NCBI GenBank assembly: GCA_031553655.1
Contig: JAVBLG010000032.1
Location: forward strand, 1-64,000
DNA length: 64,000 nt
Source of the DNA: JAVBLG01 sp031553655
Lineage (GTDB): Bacteria > Desulfobacterota > Desulfovibrionia > Desulfovibrionales > Desulfovibrionaceae
Direction of reading: 5' to 3'
Part shown: positions 15,079 to 23,243 of the stretch, piece after piece
Layout of the letters: each line of letters starts with the position of its first letter
How positions within the stretch are numbered: the first letter of the stretch is position 1
The notes under the pieces: model-generated
What the model was told of the DNA's origin: nothing
Database searches by the model: none
Seen by the model: the letters and a program-made list of their open reading frames with translations, nothing else
Translations under genes and position numbers: made by a program

Positions 15079-15447
15079 ACCTAACCATCCATGTTTCAAT
15101 CCACAGTAAGCTCCATCCGCAGACTGATTCCGCTTGCGGCGAATAGGAACCGTACGGGTATTATTATAACTGTTCGCATGCGATGGCAACTTTATATTCC
15201 GACTTTGGCGGGCACTTGAATGACTCTGCGCCGGATAACGAAAAATTATCGCGCGACAACACTGTCGACGAGATGTTTCATTCGCAATTTTTTCCGGCAA
15301 GATAAAAAGTTTAGGAAAAGGGGGATGGGGGTCGGGGGAAGGGGGAAAGAAACCTTTTCAAAGGGCCGTTCGTATTGAGCGTAGCGAAATCGAACTAATC
15401 TATGAAAGCCCCCTTCCCCCGGCCGCCGGACCGCCTTTAGCTTGAAT
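15079..15447. other. Intergenic stretch with repeat and long GC-rich hairpin
   Basis: This gap between gcl and the LysR gene holds copy 2 of the 44-bp repeat (15091-15132) and a large inverted repeat whose 12-bp arms GGGGGAAGGGGG (15334-15345) and CCCCCTTCCCCC (15409-15420) enclose a second, weaker hairpin (GTTCG...CGAAC region near 15369-15394). On the minus strand this is the 3' end of the gcl transcript. No coding frame is supported. Confidence 0.6.
15091..15132 (-). repeat. 44-bp dispersed hairpin repeat, copy 2
   Basis: This copy is the most diverged: the arms are AGTAAGC / GCAGACT rather than perfect complements, while the GTGGATTGAAACAT end (minus strand) is identical to the other copies. 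It lies 12 bases upstream of the LysR start codon with its GATTGAAAC end toward the gene. Confidence 0.65.
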
Positions 15448-17226
15448 CTATTCGGCGCAGTGCGGCGGATTGGTCGGCGCGTCTTCAGTGCATAGGGCGC
15501 ATTCCTCAAATTCCGTCACATTGTTAAGTTCCGTGCCCATGGAGATATTGGTCACTCTTTCCAAAATAATCTCCACAAGCACCGGCACCCGGTATTCACG
15601 CATCAATTCGCGGGCTTTGGCGAAAGCCGGGGCAATATCTTCCGGCTTGCGCACCCGTATTCCCTTGCAACCCAAACCTTCGGCCACCTTCACATGGTCA
15701 ACGCCGTACTGGCCCAACTCCGGCGAATTATTGTTTTCAAAAGAAAGCTGCACGCAATAATCCATGTTGAAAGCGCGCTGCGACTGGCGGATCAACCCCA
15801 GATAGCTGTTGTTGAGCACAATGTGTATGTAGGGCAATTTGAACTGCGCGCCCACGGCCAGTTCTTCGATCATGAACTGAAAGTCGTAGTCGCCGGACAG
15901 GGCCACTACCTGCCGTTCGGGGTCGGCCTTGACCACACCCAGAGCGGCGGGCATGGTCCAGCCCAACGGTCCGGCCTGCGCCGAATTGATCCAATGCCGG
16001 GGCTTGTAAACATGCAGCATCTGCCCGGCCGCGATCTGCGACAGGCCGATGGTGGTTACATAGGTTACTTCCTTACCGAAGGCCCGGTTCATTTCCTCGT
16101 ACACGCGCTGCGGCTTCACCGGGGAATTATCAAAATGGGTCTTGCGCTGTTGCGCGGCGTCACTCTTGCGGGACAGACAGGACGAGGCCCAGGCTCCGAA
16201 GTCGGGCAGAGTGGTATTTTTACCGCGCAGCAAGTCCAGCATACCGGCCAACGCCATGCCCGCGTCGGAGACTATACCCAGGTCGGGGTTGAATACTCTG
16301 CCGATTTGCGTCGGCTCCACGTCAATATGCACAAAAACGCGATCTTTGGTGTACACGTCCAGTGAGCCGGTGTGACGGTTGGCCCAACGGTTGCCTATGC
16401 CCAGAACAAAGTCCGCTTCCATAAAAGATTGATTGGCATAGCGATGCGAATGCTGAATGCCGATTCGTCCGATCATCAGCGGATGATCGTCGGGAATGCA
16501 ACCCCAGCCCATAAGCGTGGGGATAACCGGAACCCCGGAGCGTTCGGCAAATTCCACCAGCAGGTTCGAGGCATCGGCATTGATCACGCCGCCCCCGGCA
16601 ATGATCACCGGACGTTTGGCTTTGCCGAGCAATTCTAGAACCTTTTCCAACTGCCTAGGCGAAGCCGCTGGTTTGTAAACGGGCAGAGGCTCGTAACTGT
16701 CCACATCAAAGACAATTTCGGCCATTTGCACGTCAAAGGGCAGATCTATAAGCACCGGGCCGGGGCGACCGGAACGCATCAAATGAAAAGCCTGCTGAAA
16801 AACGCGGGGTACCTGGCCCGGTTCAAGTACGGTGGTGGCCATTTTAGTCAACGGGGCGGCAATTGAGGCGATGTTCACGCACTGAAAATCTTCCTTGTGC
16901 AAGCGAGCCTTCGGGGCCTGCCCGGTGATGCAGAGAATGGGAATGGAGTCGGAGCAGGCCGAGTACAGGCCGGTGATCATGTCAGTTCCACCCGGACCGG
17001 AGGTGCCCAGGCACACGCCGATATTGCCCGGTCTGGCTCTGGTGTAGCCCTCGGCCATGTGCGAAGCGCCTTCAACGTGGCGGGCCAGCACATGGTCGAT
17101 GCCTCCCGCCTGTTTCATAGCCGAATACAACGGATTGATGGCCGCCCCGGGCACGCCGAAAGCCGTGGTAATCCCTTCCTTGAGCATAACCTGAACCGCC
17201 GCGTCAACAGCACGCATTCTGGACAT
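15448..17226 (-). CDS. gcl: Glyoxylate carboligase (tartronate-semialdehyde synthase)
   Basis: Gcl joins two glyoxylate molecules to tartronate semialdehyde and CO2 using thiamine diphosphate. The 592 residues match the length of the E. coli enzyme (593). The N-terminal region RMRAVDAAVQVMLKEGITTAF, GVPGAAINPLYS and LARHVEGASHMAEGY are hallmark Gcl sequences. Val51 takes the place of the catalytic Glu that almost all other ThDP enzymes have, exactly as in known Gcl, which separates it from acetolactate synthase. The ThDP-binding GDYDF...N motif is near residue 440 to 480. The start at 17226 has AGGAG 6 bases upstream; a longer frame to 17355 crosses the operator. A palindrome matching the iclR-upstream sites lies at 17289-17305, so it probably has its own regulated promoter. 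Confidence 0.94.
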   Translation of the reverse strand: MSRMRAVDAAVQVMLKEGITTAFGVPGAAINPLYSAMKQAGGIDHVLARHVEGASHMAEGYTRARPGNIGVCLGTSGPGGTDMITGLYSACSDSIPILCITGQAPKARLHKEDFQCVNIASIAAPLTKMATTVLEPGQVPRVFQQAFHLMRSGRPGPVLIDLPFDVQMAEIVFDVDSYEPLPVYKPAASPRQLEKVLELLGKAKRPVIIAGGGVINADASNLLVEFAERSGVPVIPTLMGWGCIPDDHPLMIGRIGIQHSHRYANQSFMEADFVLGIGNRWANRHTGSLDVYTKDRVFVHIDVEPTQIGRVFNPDLGIVSDAGMALAGMLDLLRGKNTTLPDFGAWASSCLSRKSDAAQQRKTHFDNSPVKPQRVYEEMNRAFGKEVTYVTTIGLSQIAAGQMLHVYKPRHWINSAQAGPLGWTMPAALGVVKADPERQVVALSGDYDFQFMIEELAVGAQFKLPYIHIVLNNSYLGLIRQSQRAFNMDYCVQLSFENNNSPELGQYGVDHVKVAEGLGCKGIRVRKPEDIAPAFAKARELMREYRVPVLVEIILERVTNISMGTELNNVTEFEECALCTEDAPTNPPHCAE

Positions 17227-17288
17227 AATCGTCTCCTTTTCTATTTCTCCCGTCGTCTGGCTGACGAATGGGGGGATTTTTGCGGTTA

Positions 17289-17305
17289 ATTTCTTATTAG
17301 GAAAT
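17289..17305. promoter_or_regulatory. Candidate IclR operator upstream of gcl
   Basis: ATTTCTTATTAGGAAAT is a near-palindrome and differs little from the two sites upstream of the iclR gene (20082-20098 and 20102-20118). It lies 63 bases before the gcl start codon and after the glxR terminator, the position expected for control of a separate gcl promoter. Confidence 0.6.
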
Positions 17306-17326
17306 TTAGTTTCCAAATATAGTCGT

Positions 17327-17379
17327 AAAAAAACGCCTGCGCAACGACCGCCCAAGGCGGTCCAGGCAGGCGGTTTTTT
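17327..17379 (-). terminator. Terminator between glxR and gcl
   Basis: A two-part stem, CGCCTGC (17334-17340) with GCAGGCG (17366-17372) and inner GACCGCC (17346-17352) with GGCGGTC (17356-17362), is flanked by A-runs and T-runs on both sides. It follows the glxR stop closely and works as a minus-strand terminator with a T-run at 17327-17333. Confidence 0.85.
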
Positions 17380-17382
17380 CTG

Positions 17383-18288
17383 TTATTTCGGCGCGGAGCT
17401 TCCGCTCTTTTTTACCTCAAAGCCGGACAGTTTTTCATAAAAGCGCACCAGAGCGGAATGATCCGCCTGGCCCAGGCCGTCCACAGTAAGAGCTTGCATC
17501 ATTTCCATGACTGAGGCGGAAAGCGGCAGGGGCACGCCAACGCCGTGCCCGGTTTCCATAACATTACCGAGATCCTTAATATGCAGATCAATTTTGAATC
17601 CTGGCTTGATATTGCGCTCAAGCATCATGGGAGCCTTGGCTTCCATAACCGTGGAACCGGCCAGTCCGCCGCGTATGGCCTGGAACACCAGCTCGGGATC
17701 AGCTCCAGCCTTGGCCGCCAGGGTCATGGCTTCGGAAAGAGCGGCTATATTAACAGCCACCACAATCTGATTGGCCAGTTTGGCTATGTTGCCGGCTCCG
17801 ATTTCACCCACGCGCACCACGGACGAAGCCATGGCCTTCAACACGGGCAGGGCTTCGGCAAAATCGGCCTCGGCACCTCCCACCATTACCGAAAGAGTGC
17901 CCTCCACAGCCTTGGGTTCGCCACCGCTGACCGGGGCGTCAAGCATGCGGATTTTTTGGGCGGCCAGCTTGGTATGTATGTCGCGCGCGGCCAGAGGCGC
18001 TATGGAACTCATGTCCACCAGCAAGGTTCCCGGTTTGGCGTGTTCGGCCACGCCGCCGGGGCCAAGGACCACTTCGGCCACTTGAGGCGAATTGGGCAGC
18101 ATGGTGATAATTATGTTGCAGCGTCCGGCCAGCTCTGCCACCGAAGCGGCGGGCACGGCCCCGGACGCGGCTACTTCATCCACTGCCGCGCGGCTGCGGT
18201 TGAAGCATACAACTTCGTGCCCGGTTTTAAGCAGGTTGCGGCACATGGGCTTGCCCATTATTCCCAACCCTATGAATCCTATAGACAT
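17383..18288 (-). CDS. glxR: 2-hydroxy-3-oxopropionate (tartronate semialdehyde) reductase
   Basis: This NAD(P)H-dependent enzyme reduces tartronate semialdehyde, the product of Gcl, to D-glycerate. The 301-residue protein belongs to the beta-hydroxyacid dehydrogenase family: Rossmann motif GFIGLGIMGKPM at residues 4-15, the substrate-binding DAPVSGGEPKAVEGTLSVM near residue 117, and the catalytic lysine in GAGNIAKLANQ near residue 170. The C-terminal all-helical domain includes the typical KDLGNVMETG. Its neighbours gcl and hyi decide between this activity and related dehydrogenases such as 3-hydroxyisobutyrate dehydrogenase. It starts 21 bases after hyi ends, in one transcript, and is followed by a terminator. 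Confidence 0.9.
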   Translation of the reverse strand: MSIGFIGLGIMGKPMCRNLLKTGHEVVCFNRSRAAVDEVAASGAVPAASVAELAGRCNIIITMLPNSPQVAEVVLGPGGVAEHAKPGTLLVDMSSIAPLAARDIHTKLAAQKIRMLDAPVSGGEPKAVEGTLSVMVGGAEADFAEALPVLKAMASSVVRVGEIGAGNIAKLANQIVVAVNIAALSEAMTLAAKAGADPELVFQAIRGGLAGSTVMEAKAPMMLERNIKPGFKIDLHIKDLGNVMETGHGVGVPLPLSASVMEMMQALTVDGLGQADHSALVRFYEKLSGFEVKKSGSSAPK

Positions 18289-18309
18289 TTGATTGCCTCC
18301 AGTTCTGCC

Positions 18310-19092
18310 TTATCTAGTTTTGTAGGGGGCAAACCAGCCGAGACCGTCAACAGTTTTGCCCGCCGGATTGTACTCACAGCCGATATAGCCCTGATATCCC
18401 ATGGCATCGACCACGGAAAACACATAATCATAATTCAGCTCGCCCTGATCCGGCTCGTGCCGTTCCGGCGCGCTGGCCAGCTGGCAATGGCCGATTATGG
18501 GCAAATATTCTTTAAAACGTTGGCAAACACAACCTTCTTCCATTTGCACGTGGAAAAAGTCGTATTGAAGTTTCAGATTTGGCTTGTCCAGTTCCGCTAT
18601 ATACGCGGCGGCCTGTCCTTGAGTGCGCAGAAAATAGCCGGGCATACTACGCTGATTTATGGCTTCAAGTCCCACGCTTATTCCGTGCGGCGCGAAGAAG
18701 TCAGCTGCCTTGGCGATATTGGCCTTGTAAACACGTTCCATCTCGGCTCGATCCATACCTGAGGGGATCATGCCCGCCATGGCGTGTACAATGGTGCAAC
18801 CTGTGGCTTTGGCAAATCCCAGAGCCGTTTCCAGGCTTCCGGCAAATTCATCCTCGCGGCCGGGCAGAGCCGCAAGGCCGCGCTCGCCTTTTTCCCAATC
18901 ACCAGCGGGAAGATTGAAAAGGGCTTGTTTTAAAGAGAATTTTTTGAGTGGCGCGGCCACTTCCTCGGGGGAAAAGGCATACGGAAAAAGATATTCCACA
19001 GCCGAAAATCCGGCTTCGGCCGCCAGAACAAAACGCTCCAGAAACGGAACCTCGGTGAACATCATACTAAGATTGGCTGCAAAACGCGGCAT
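18310..19092 (-). CDS. hyi: Hydroxypyruvate isomerase
   Basis: Hyi interconverts hydroxypyruvate and tartronate semialdehyde and is the usual companion of Gcl and GlxR. The 260-residue protein is an AP-endonuclease-2-like TIM barrel: MPRFAANLSMMFTEVPFLER at the N-terminus, GFSAVEYLFPY, the metal-binding Glu in SVGLEAINQRSMPGY, YDFFHVQ, and the Glu in YIGCEYNPAG near the C-terminus, all in family order. The ATG at 19092 follows AGGAGG with 8 bases spacing; a frame to 19152 is longer but lacks a ribosome site. The iclR gene lies 145 bases upstream on the same strand, with a dispersed 3'-end element between them; no separate operator is obvious, so it may be expressed by read-through. Confidence 0.92.
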   Translation of the reverse strand: MPRFAANLSMMFTEVPFLERFVLAAEAGFSAVEYLFPYAFSPEEVAAPLKKFSLKQALFNLPAGDWEKGERGLAALPGREDEFAGSLETALGFAKATGCTIVHAMAGMIPSGMDRAEMERVYKANIAKAADFFAPHGISVGLEAINQRSMPGYFLRTQGQAAAYIAELDKPNLKLQYDFFHVQMEEGCVCQRFKEYLPIIGHCQLASAPERHEPDQGELNYDYVFSVVDAMGYQGYIGCEYNPAGKTVDGLGWFAPYKTR

Positions 19093-19199
19093 GGTCAAAC
19101 CTCCTGTATTCTCCGGAAAAGGCACGGATGCGCCGTAATTCCGGTATCTCATGTTATTACGACGGCTTCGCCGCCTACGTCACGGACACTTTATATCTT

Positions 19200-19255
19200 G
19201 ACGGCCCGGGCCACATCCGGGCCGTCAAAGCATTTTGCTAATTTCGTTCGCAAAA
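19200..19255. repeat. Dispersed 3'-end element, copy 2
   Basis: The hairpin GACGGCCCGG (19200-19209) / CCGGGCCGTC (19217-19226) is followed by a 29-base segment nearly identical to 987-1015. The minus-strand iclR stop codon and its last codons lie inside this segment, so the element includes the very 3' end of that gene. On the minus strand the segment contains a small AGC-AAAAT-GCT hairpin also present in copy 1. Confidence 0.6.
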
Positions 19256-20038
19256 TTCTTTGTATCCCATACCAATTGAAATTTCCGCGCAGGCTTTCTT
19301 TACCATTTGTCCCAGTTCAGCCAGGCGTTCCAACCCTCCGCGAACCACCGGCCAGGATATGCTCACTCCGCCGGTGGCTTGCCCGGAATAATCAAGAACC
19401 GCCGCGCCCACGCAGATAATGCCTTCTTCGTTTTCCTCAAGGTCTACGGCATATCCTCTTTCCCGCGCCTCGGCGGTCTGGGCCAGGTAAATCTCTTTGC
19501 TGGTGACGCTACGCAAGGTTTTGGGTTCAAAGGAAAAACCTTCAAGTAAATAAGCCTGCTCATGCTCGGGCAGCCAGGCGAAAACAGCCTTGCCCACTGC
19601 GGTATAGGTCCATTCGGCTCGGCCGCCGATTTTGGAATGCATGCGCAGCGAACGTGTTCCTTCGTATTTGTCGATGTAGATCAAGTCTCCGATATGATAC
19701 GAGGCCAGGTTAACAGATTCGTCTGTGGCAGCTTCCAGTCGCTCCAGCACGGGGCGGGCCGCCGTGCGAATGTCCATGCCCTCGATAAGCTGTGACCCCA
19801 GCTCCACAAGCTTGTATCCCAAAAAATAACGTCTTGTGGCCGGATCCTGGCGCACAAAGTCCTGTTCGGCCATGGTCGACAGCATCTTGGACACGCTGGC
19901 CGTGTTTATGCCGCTTAATGCGGCCAGATCTTTCACCCTGGCCCCACCGCGCTGCTTGCCCACCAGTTCCAATAATCTCAAGGCCGAACGCAATGATTTG
20001 ATCGTGCTGCCGGAAGATTTGCCCGTTCCCTGTGTCAT
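19238..20038 (-). CDS. IclR-family transcriptional regulator of the glyoxylate genes
   Basis: A 266-residue regulator with an N-terminal winged HTH (about residues 12-75: SLRSALRLLELVGKQRGGAR, SGINTASVSKMLSTMAEQDF) and a C-terminal effector-binding GAF-like domain (about 90-255). IclR proteins bind palindromes as dimers or tetramers, and relatives such as AllR respond to glyoxylate. Because it heads the hyi-glxR-gcl cluster it is most likely the local regulator, repressing when no glyoxylate is available; this is inference from context. Two palindromes with centres 20 bases apart lie 44 to 80 bases upstream of its ATG and a third precedes gcl, which fits autoregulation plus control of gcl. 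Its last codons fall within the dispersed 3'-end element. Confidence 0.88.
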   Translation of the reverse strand: MTQGTGKSSGSTIKSLRSALRLLELVGKQRGGARVKDLAALSGINTASVSKMLSTMAEQDFVRQDPATRRYFLGYKLVELGSQLIEGMDIRTAARPVLERLEAATDESVNLASYHIGDLIYIDKYEGTRSLRMHSKIGGRAEWTYTAVGKAVFAWLPEHEQAYLLEGFSFEPKTLRSVTSKEIYLAQTAEARERGYAVDLEENEEGIICVGAAVLDYSGQATGGVSISWPVVRGGLERLAELGQMVKKACAEISIGMGYKEFCERN

Positions 20039-20081
20039 GTGTCACCATTTTGGGCAAGTTTTGTCTGCCCCCTTGAAAATT

Positions 20082-20118
20082 ATTTCTTAATAAGAAATTT
20101 AATTTGCTAATAAGAAAT
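20082..20118. promoter_or_regulatory. Tandem candidate IclR operators upstream of iclR
   Basis: ATTTCTTAATAAGAAAT (20082-20098, a perfect palindrome about its centre base) and ATTTGCTAATAAGAAAT (20102-20118) are spaced 20 bases centre to centre, so two dimers would bind the same face of the helix. The third related site lies at 17289-17305 ahead of gcl. Confidence 0.65.
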
Positions 20119-20169
20119 TACTCGTTTTGCCAAAGTATGTCAACAGCGATCCACTGCTGACACAGCACG

Positions 20170-20196
20170 AAAAAAAGGCTCGCTTTTTCACGAGCC
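20170..20196 (-). terminator. Flagellin terminator
   Basis: The stem GGCTCG (20177-20182) / CGAGCC (20191-20196) with an 8-base loop is followed on the minus strand by a run of seven T (20170-20176). It lies 46 bases after the flagellin stop. Confidence 0.88.
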
Positions 20197-20241
20197 GGAA
20201 AGAATGGTTTTTATACCGACAAAGAAGATAAGGAAATTTTA

Positions 20242-21717
20242 TCAGCCGCCGATAATTTGCATGGCCATTTTGGGTAGAGAGTTGGCTTGGGCCAGCATGG
20301 CCACAGCGGATTGAGTGAGAATTTGATTACGCGTGAATTCAGTCATTTCAGTAGCCACATCCACGTCGGAAATGCGCGATTCGGACATTTGCAGATTTTC
20401 AGCCTGGATATTAAGATTGCTGATGGTGTTTTCCAGGCGGTTTTGCAATGCGCCAAGATGGGCGCGAGTTTTGTCTTTTTTTACTATGGCACTGTCTATT
20501 CGTTCCAGCATGTTTTGCGCCAGATCCTGGGTAGCGACGTCGGGAACGTATATGGTTGTGCTTCCATCCACATCGATTCGCCTTTGTACACTTTGCGGCA
20601 CGGGGTCTACCAGAGCTACGATTATCAAATTGTTAGAGGCAACGGGGTTTCCAGATGAATCAAGAGGAGCCGTGTTAAAATAAAGGGCGTTGCAGCTGCC
20701 GGTGTACTCGTATTTGATCGGAAACCCGGTCATACCACTGGATGGGATACTGAACGATGCTGACTGGTTGTAGGTTGCCCCAGAGAACAAACCGCTGCTG
20801 TTCATCCAGGACTGCAGATCTGTTGCATTATTAACGCCGAATTGTGCCCACAGGGAGTTCGCATTTCCTGGCGTAGTTCCTGCTATGTGGGTGCCGTCCG
20901 GGGCGAATACCTGGTATTGGATTATATTGGTGGTCGGGCGCTGGGTGGTCAAGGTTCCCAGGGCGGTGATGTCGCTATATATATGGTAGTTGGTGCCGTA
21001 CGAGTTGGGAGGAGCAATATTCGTAATCACAGTAGGCCCGGTCATACCCAGGGCGCTGGCAATGGGGTTGTTGCTACCGAGATTGGAAAGCCATAAGTTA
21101 TAATTTGTGGTGTTTATGGTTCGCCATTCATGTATCGGCTCGACGATGACTGCGTCGAACAGCCCAAGTCCCTTGGTGGTGGAATCGTCTATTTCAATGT
21201 AATAGTAGTCCTCGGCAGAGTCGTTACCTGTGCCGAAATGAATTTTGGCCGCCCCGGTGGAAGTTAGGCCCGAACCGTCATGAGTTCCCTGCAAATTGCC
21301 GTTTAGCAGATGAATGCCGTTGAAGTCGGTTGAATTGGCTATACGGTCTATTTCCGCAGCCATGGCCAAAAATTCGCTGTTGATCATCAGACGCTGGGTG
21401 GAGTCATAGGTGCCGGTGGCGGCCTGCTCGGACAGTTCCTTCATGCGGATGAGTTTTTCATCGATGATTCCCAGCGCGCCGTCAGCGGTCTGAATGAGCG
21501 AAATGGCGTCGTTGGCATTACGCACGCCCTGCTGAAGAGTCTTAATGTCGGCCCGTTGAAGTTCGCGTATGGCCAGCCCGGCGGCGTCGTCGGAAGCGGA
21601 AAACACGCGCAGCCCGGAAGAGAGGCGGCGGGTGGAATCTGATAGAGAGGAATAATGGGTATTGAGATTGCGTGCCGCATTGGAGGCCATGAGGTTGTGA
21701 TTGATCACCAGGGACAT
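20242..21717 (-). CDS. fliC: Flagellin
   Basis: This is the main filament protein of the flagellum, exported through the flagellar type III apparatus. The 491-residue protein has the conserved N-terminal D0/D1 helices (residues 1 to about 140: MSLVINHNLMASNAARNLN, SGLRVFSASDDAAGLAI, ANDAISLIQTADGALGI) and C-terminal D1/D0 (about 410-491: RAHLGALQNRLENTISNLN, SRISDVDVATEMTEF, ending MAMQIIGG). The central 270 residues (about 145-405) are a low-similarity, Thr/Asn/Gly/Ser-rich variable domain exposed on the filament surface. The segment LIRMKELSEQ corresponds to the TLR5-recognised D1 site and keeps its Arg and Leu. The ATG at 21717 has AGGAGG upstream; a frame to 21768 is longer but implausible. 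A sigma-54-type promoter and a terminator flank it, so it is a single-gene unit. Confidence 0.95.
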   Translation of the reverse strand: MSLVINHNLMASNAARNLNTHYSSLSDSTRRLSSGLRVFSASDDAAGLAIRELQRADIKTLQQGVRNANDAISLIQTADGALGIIDEKLIRMKELSEQAATGTYDSTQRLMINSEFLAMAAEIDRIANSTDFNGIHLLNGNLQGTHDGSGLTSTGAAKIHFGTGNDSAEDYYYIEIDDSTTKGLGLFDAVIVEPIHEWRTINTTNYNLWLSNLGSNNPIASALGMTGPTVITNIAPPNSYGTNYHIYSDITALGTLTTQRPTTNIIQYQVFAPDGTHIAGTTPGNANSLWAQFGVNNATDLQSWMNSSGLFSGATYNQSASFSIPSSGMTGFPIKYEYTGSCNALYFNTAPLDSSGNPVASNNLIIVALVDPVPQSVQRRIDVDGSTTIYVPDVATQDLAQNMLERIDSAIVKKDKTRAHLGALQNRLENTISNLNIQAENLQMSESRISDVDVATEMTEFTRNQILTQSAVAMLAQANSLPKMAMQIIGG

Positions 21718-21751
21718 TTTTGCCGCCTCCTGTATAGATTGTGCTTTACTG

Positions 21752-21767
21752 TGCAAGAGAGGGGCCA
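21752..21767 (-). promoter_or_regulatory. Sigma-54 promoter of flagellin
   Basis: On the minus strand the sequence TGGCCCCTCTCTTGCA matches the -24/-12 pattern, with GG and GC in the exact spacing and the TTGCA box intact. It lies about 35 bases upstream of the flagellin ATG at 21717, leaving a short leader that holds the AGGAGG site. Confidence 0.75.
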
Positions 21768-21941
21768 TGCGTAAAAATGTAGCTATAACAGCATATCAAA
21801 TGAATTGTTTTTTATTGCGCCTGCAAATATTGCCGCGTCGAGGCGCGGCAGCCCTATGATTTCCGAATAACGCTATCTTGTGCTTTGTCCTGAACGCGTC
21901 TAAACTACTGCCAAATTTTTTTTGCCAAGGATGTTCCCCCA

Positions 21942-23243
21942 ATGCATTCCGTTCGATATATACATGCGGCCGACCTGCACCTCGACGCCGCCTTCAAGGG
22001 GCTTGCGCGCGAAGCCGCCCCGCATATGCCCGACATGGCCGCAAGGCTGCACTCGGCCACTTTCACCGCCCTGGAGCGCCTTTTCACCCTGTGCGAACGG
22101 GAGCGGGCGGATTTTCTGGTTATTGCCGGAGACATATATAATGCCGAGGATCACAGCCTGAAGGCTCAGCTGGCTCTGCGCGACGGCTGCAAGCGCCTTG
22201 CCGAACACGGCATCAGGGTCTTTCTGGCCCACGGCAACCACGATCCGCTGTCTTCGCGCCTGCTCACCCTGGATTGGCCCGAAAACGTGGTCATTTTCGG
22301 CGATCAGGCGGAAAGCCATGTGGTAATGCGAAATGATAAGCCCGTAGCCGTGGTGCACGGCATAAGCCATGCCACGGAAAGGGAAGGGCGCAACCTGGCC
22401 CGAAGTTTTCAACGACTTTCCGGCACAGAAGAACTCAAGAATTGCTTTCAGCTGGGCGTATTGCATTGCACGTTGGAGAACGGCGACTCCAAAGCGGAAA
22501 GGTATGCGCCCTGCTCCGAGGATGACCTGATCGAAGCCGGGCTGGACGCCTGGGCTCTGGGGCATATTCACGACAAGCGCATAGTGCGCAAGACCGACCC
22601 CTTGATTCTTTACCCCGGCAACATCCAGGGTCTGCACATCAATGAAACCGGAGCGCGCGGTTGCACTCTGGTATCGGTCAGTTCCGTCAAAAACGGTTTT
22701 GCCTTCGATACCCATTTCCACGCGCTGTCCCCGGTGCAGTGGGCCAAGGTGGAACCCAAAATGGCCGATTGCAGAACCATGGCCGCATTGGAAGCGGCCA
22801 TGAGCGAAGCTCTGGAATTCGCGGCCCGGCAAACCGGCCCGGAATGCGGCACGCTTATTGCGAGAATAACTCTTTCCGGCCGTACATCCCTGAATGAGGA
22901 GCTTCGCCTGCCCGGAGTCACGGCTGATCTGGCCGAAAAACTGGGCGACCGCTCTTCAGGCCGCCCGGCGGTGCTGCTCAAGGACATCGTGCTGGAAACC
23001 AAACCATTGGCCGATATGGAAAACATGCTCAAGCGCGACGATCTTCTGGGGGAAGTTCTGAGGCTGGCCGAGGATATAAGCCGGTCTTCCGATAAAATGA
23101 ACACCCTCGCGCTTGAAGCCCTTGAGCCAATCCACAAGCATGCCAAACTGCGTAAAGCCCTGACCATGCCGGATGAAGCGGAAATGACGTCTTTGCTGGA
23201 TGACGCCGGCCAAATTTGCATTGACATCATGGAGGCCGAATAA
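21942..23243 (+). CDS. yhaO: DNA repair exonuclease, YhaO/SbcD-like metallophosphoesterase
   Basis: A predicted Mn-dependent nuclease subunit of an SbcD/Mre11-type complex. The 433-residue protein has the calcineurin-like phosphoesterase motifs in order: IHAADLHLD (Asp11, His13), VIAGDIYN (Asp64), AHGNHD (Asn99, His100, Asp101), VVHGISH near residue 140 and ALGHIHDKR near residue 206. The C-terminal 150 residues are the accessory region that would contact the coiled-coil ATPase. It overlaps the next gene by one base, so the two are translated together. The Bacillus pair YhaO/YhaN has the same order. It probably processes DNA ends or hairpins; the exact substrate is not known. The start has only a distant AAGGA ribosome site. 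Confidence 0.88.
   Translation: MHSVRYIHAADLHLDAAFKGLAREAAPHMPDMAARLHSATFTALERLFTLCERERADFLVIAGDIYNAEDHSLKAQLALRDGCKRLAEHGIRVFLAHGNHDPLSSRLLTLDWPENVVIFGDQAESHVVMRNDKPVAVVHGISHATEREGRNLARSFQRLSGTEELKNCFQLGVLHCTLENGDSKAERYAPCSEDDLIEAGLDAWALGHIHDKRIVRKTDPLILYPGNIQGLHINETGARGCTLVSVSSVKNGFAFDTHFHALSPVQWAKVEPKMADCRTMAALEAAMSEALEFAARQTGPECGTLIARITLSGRTSLNEELRLPGVTADLAEKLGDRSSGRPAVLLKDIVLETKPLADMENMLKRDDLLGEVLRLAEDISRSSDKMNTLALEALEPIHKHAKLRKALTMPDEAEMTSLLDDAGQICIDIMEAE

Noticed and set aside
15448..17226. Acetolactate synthase
   Set aside because: Val51 instead of Glu, the Gcl-type N-terminus and the hyi/glxR neighbours identify glyoxylate carboligase.
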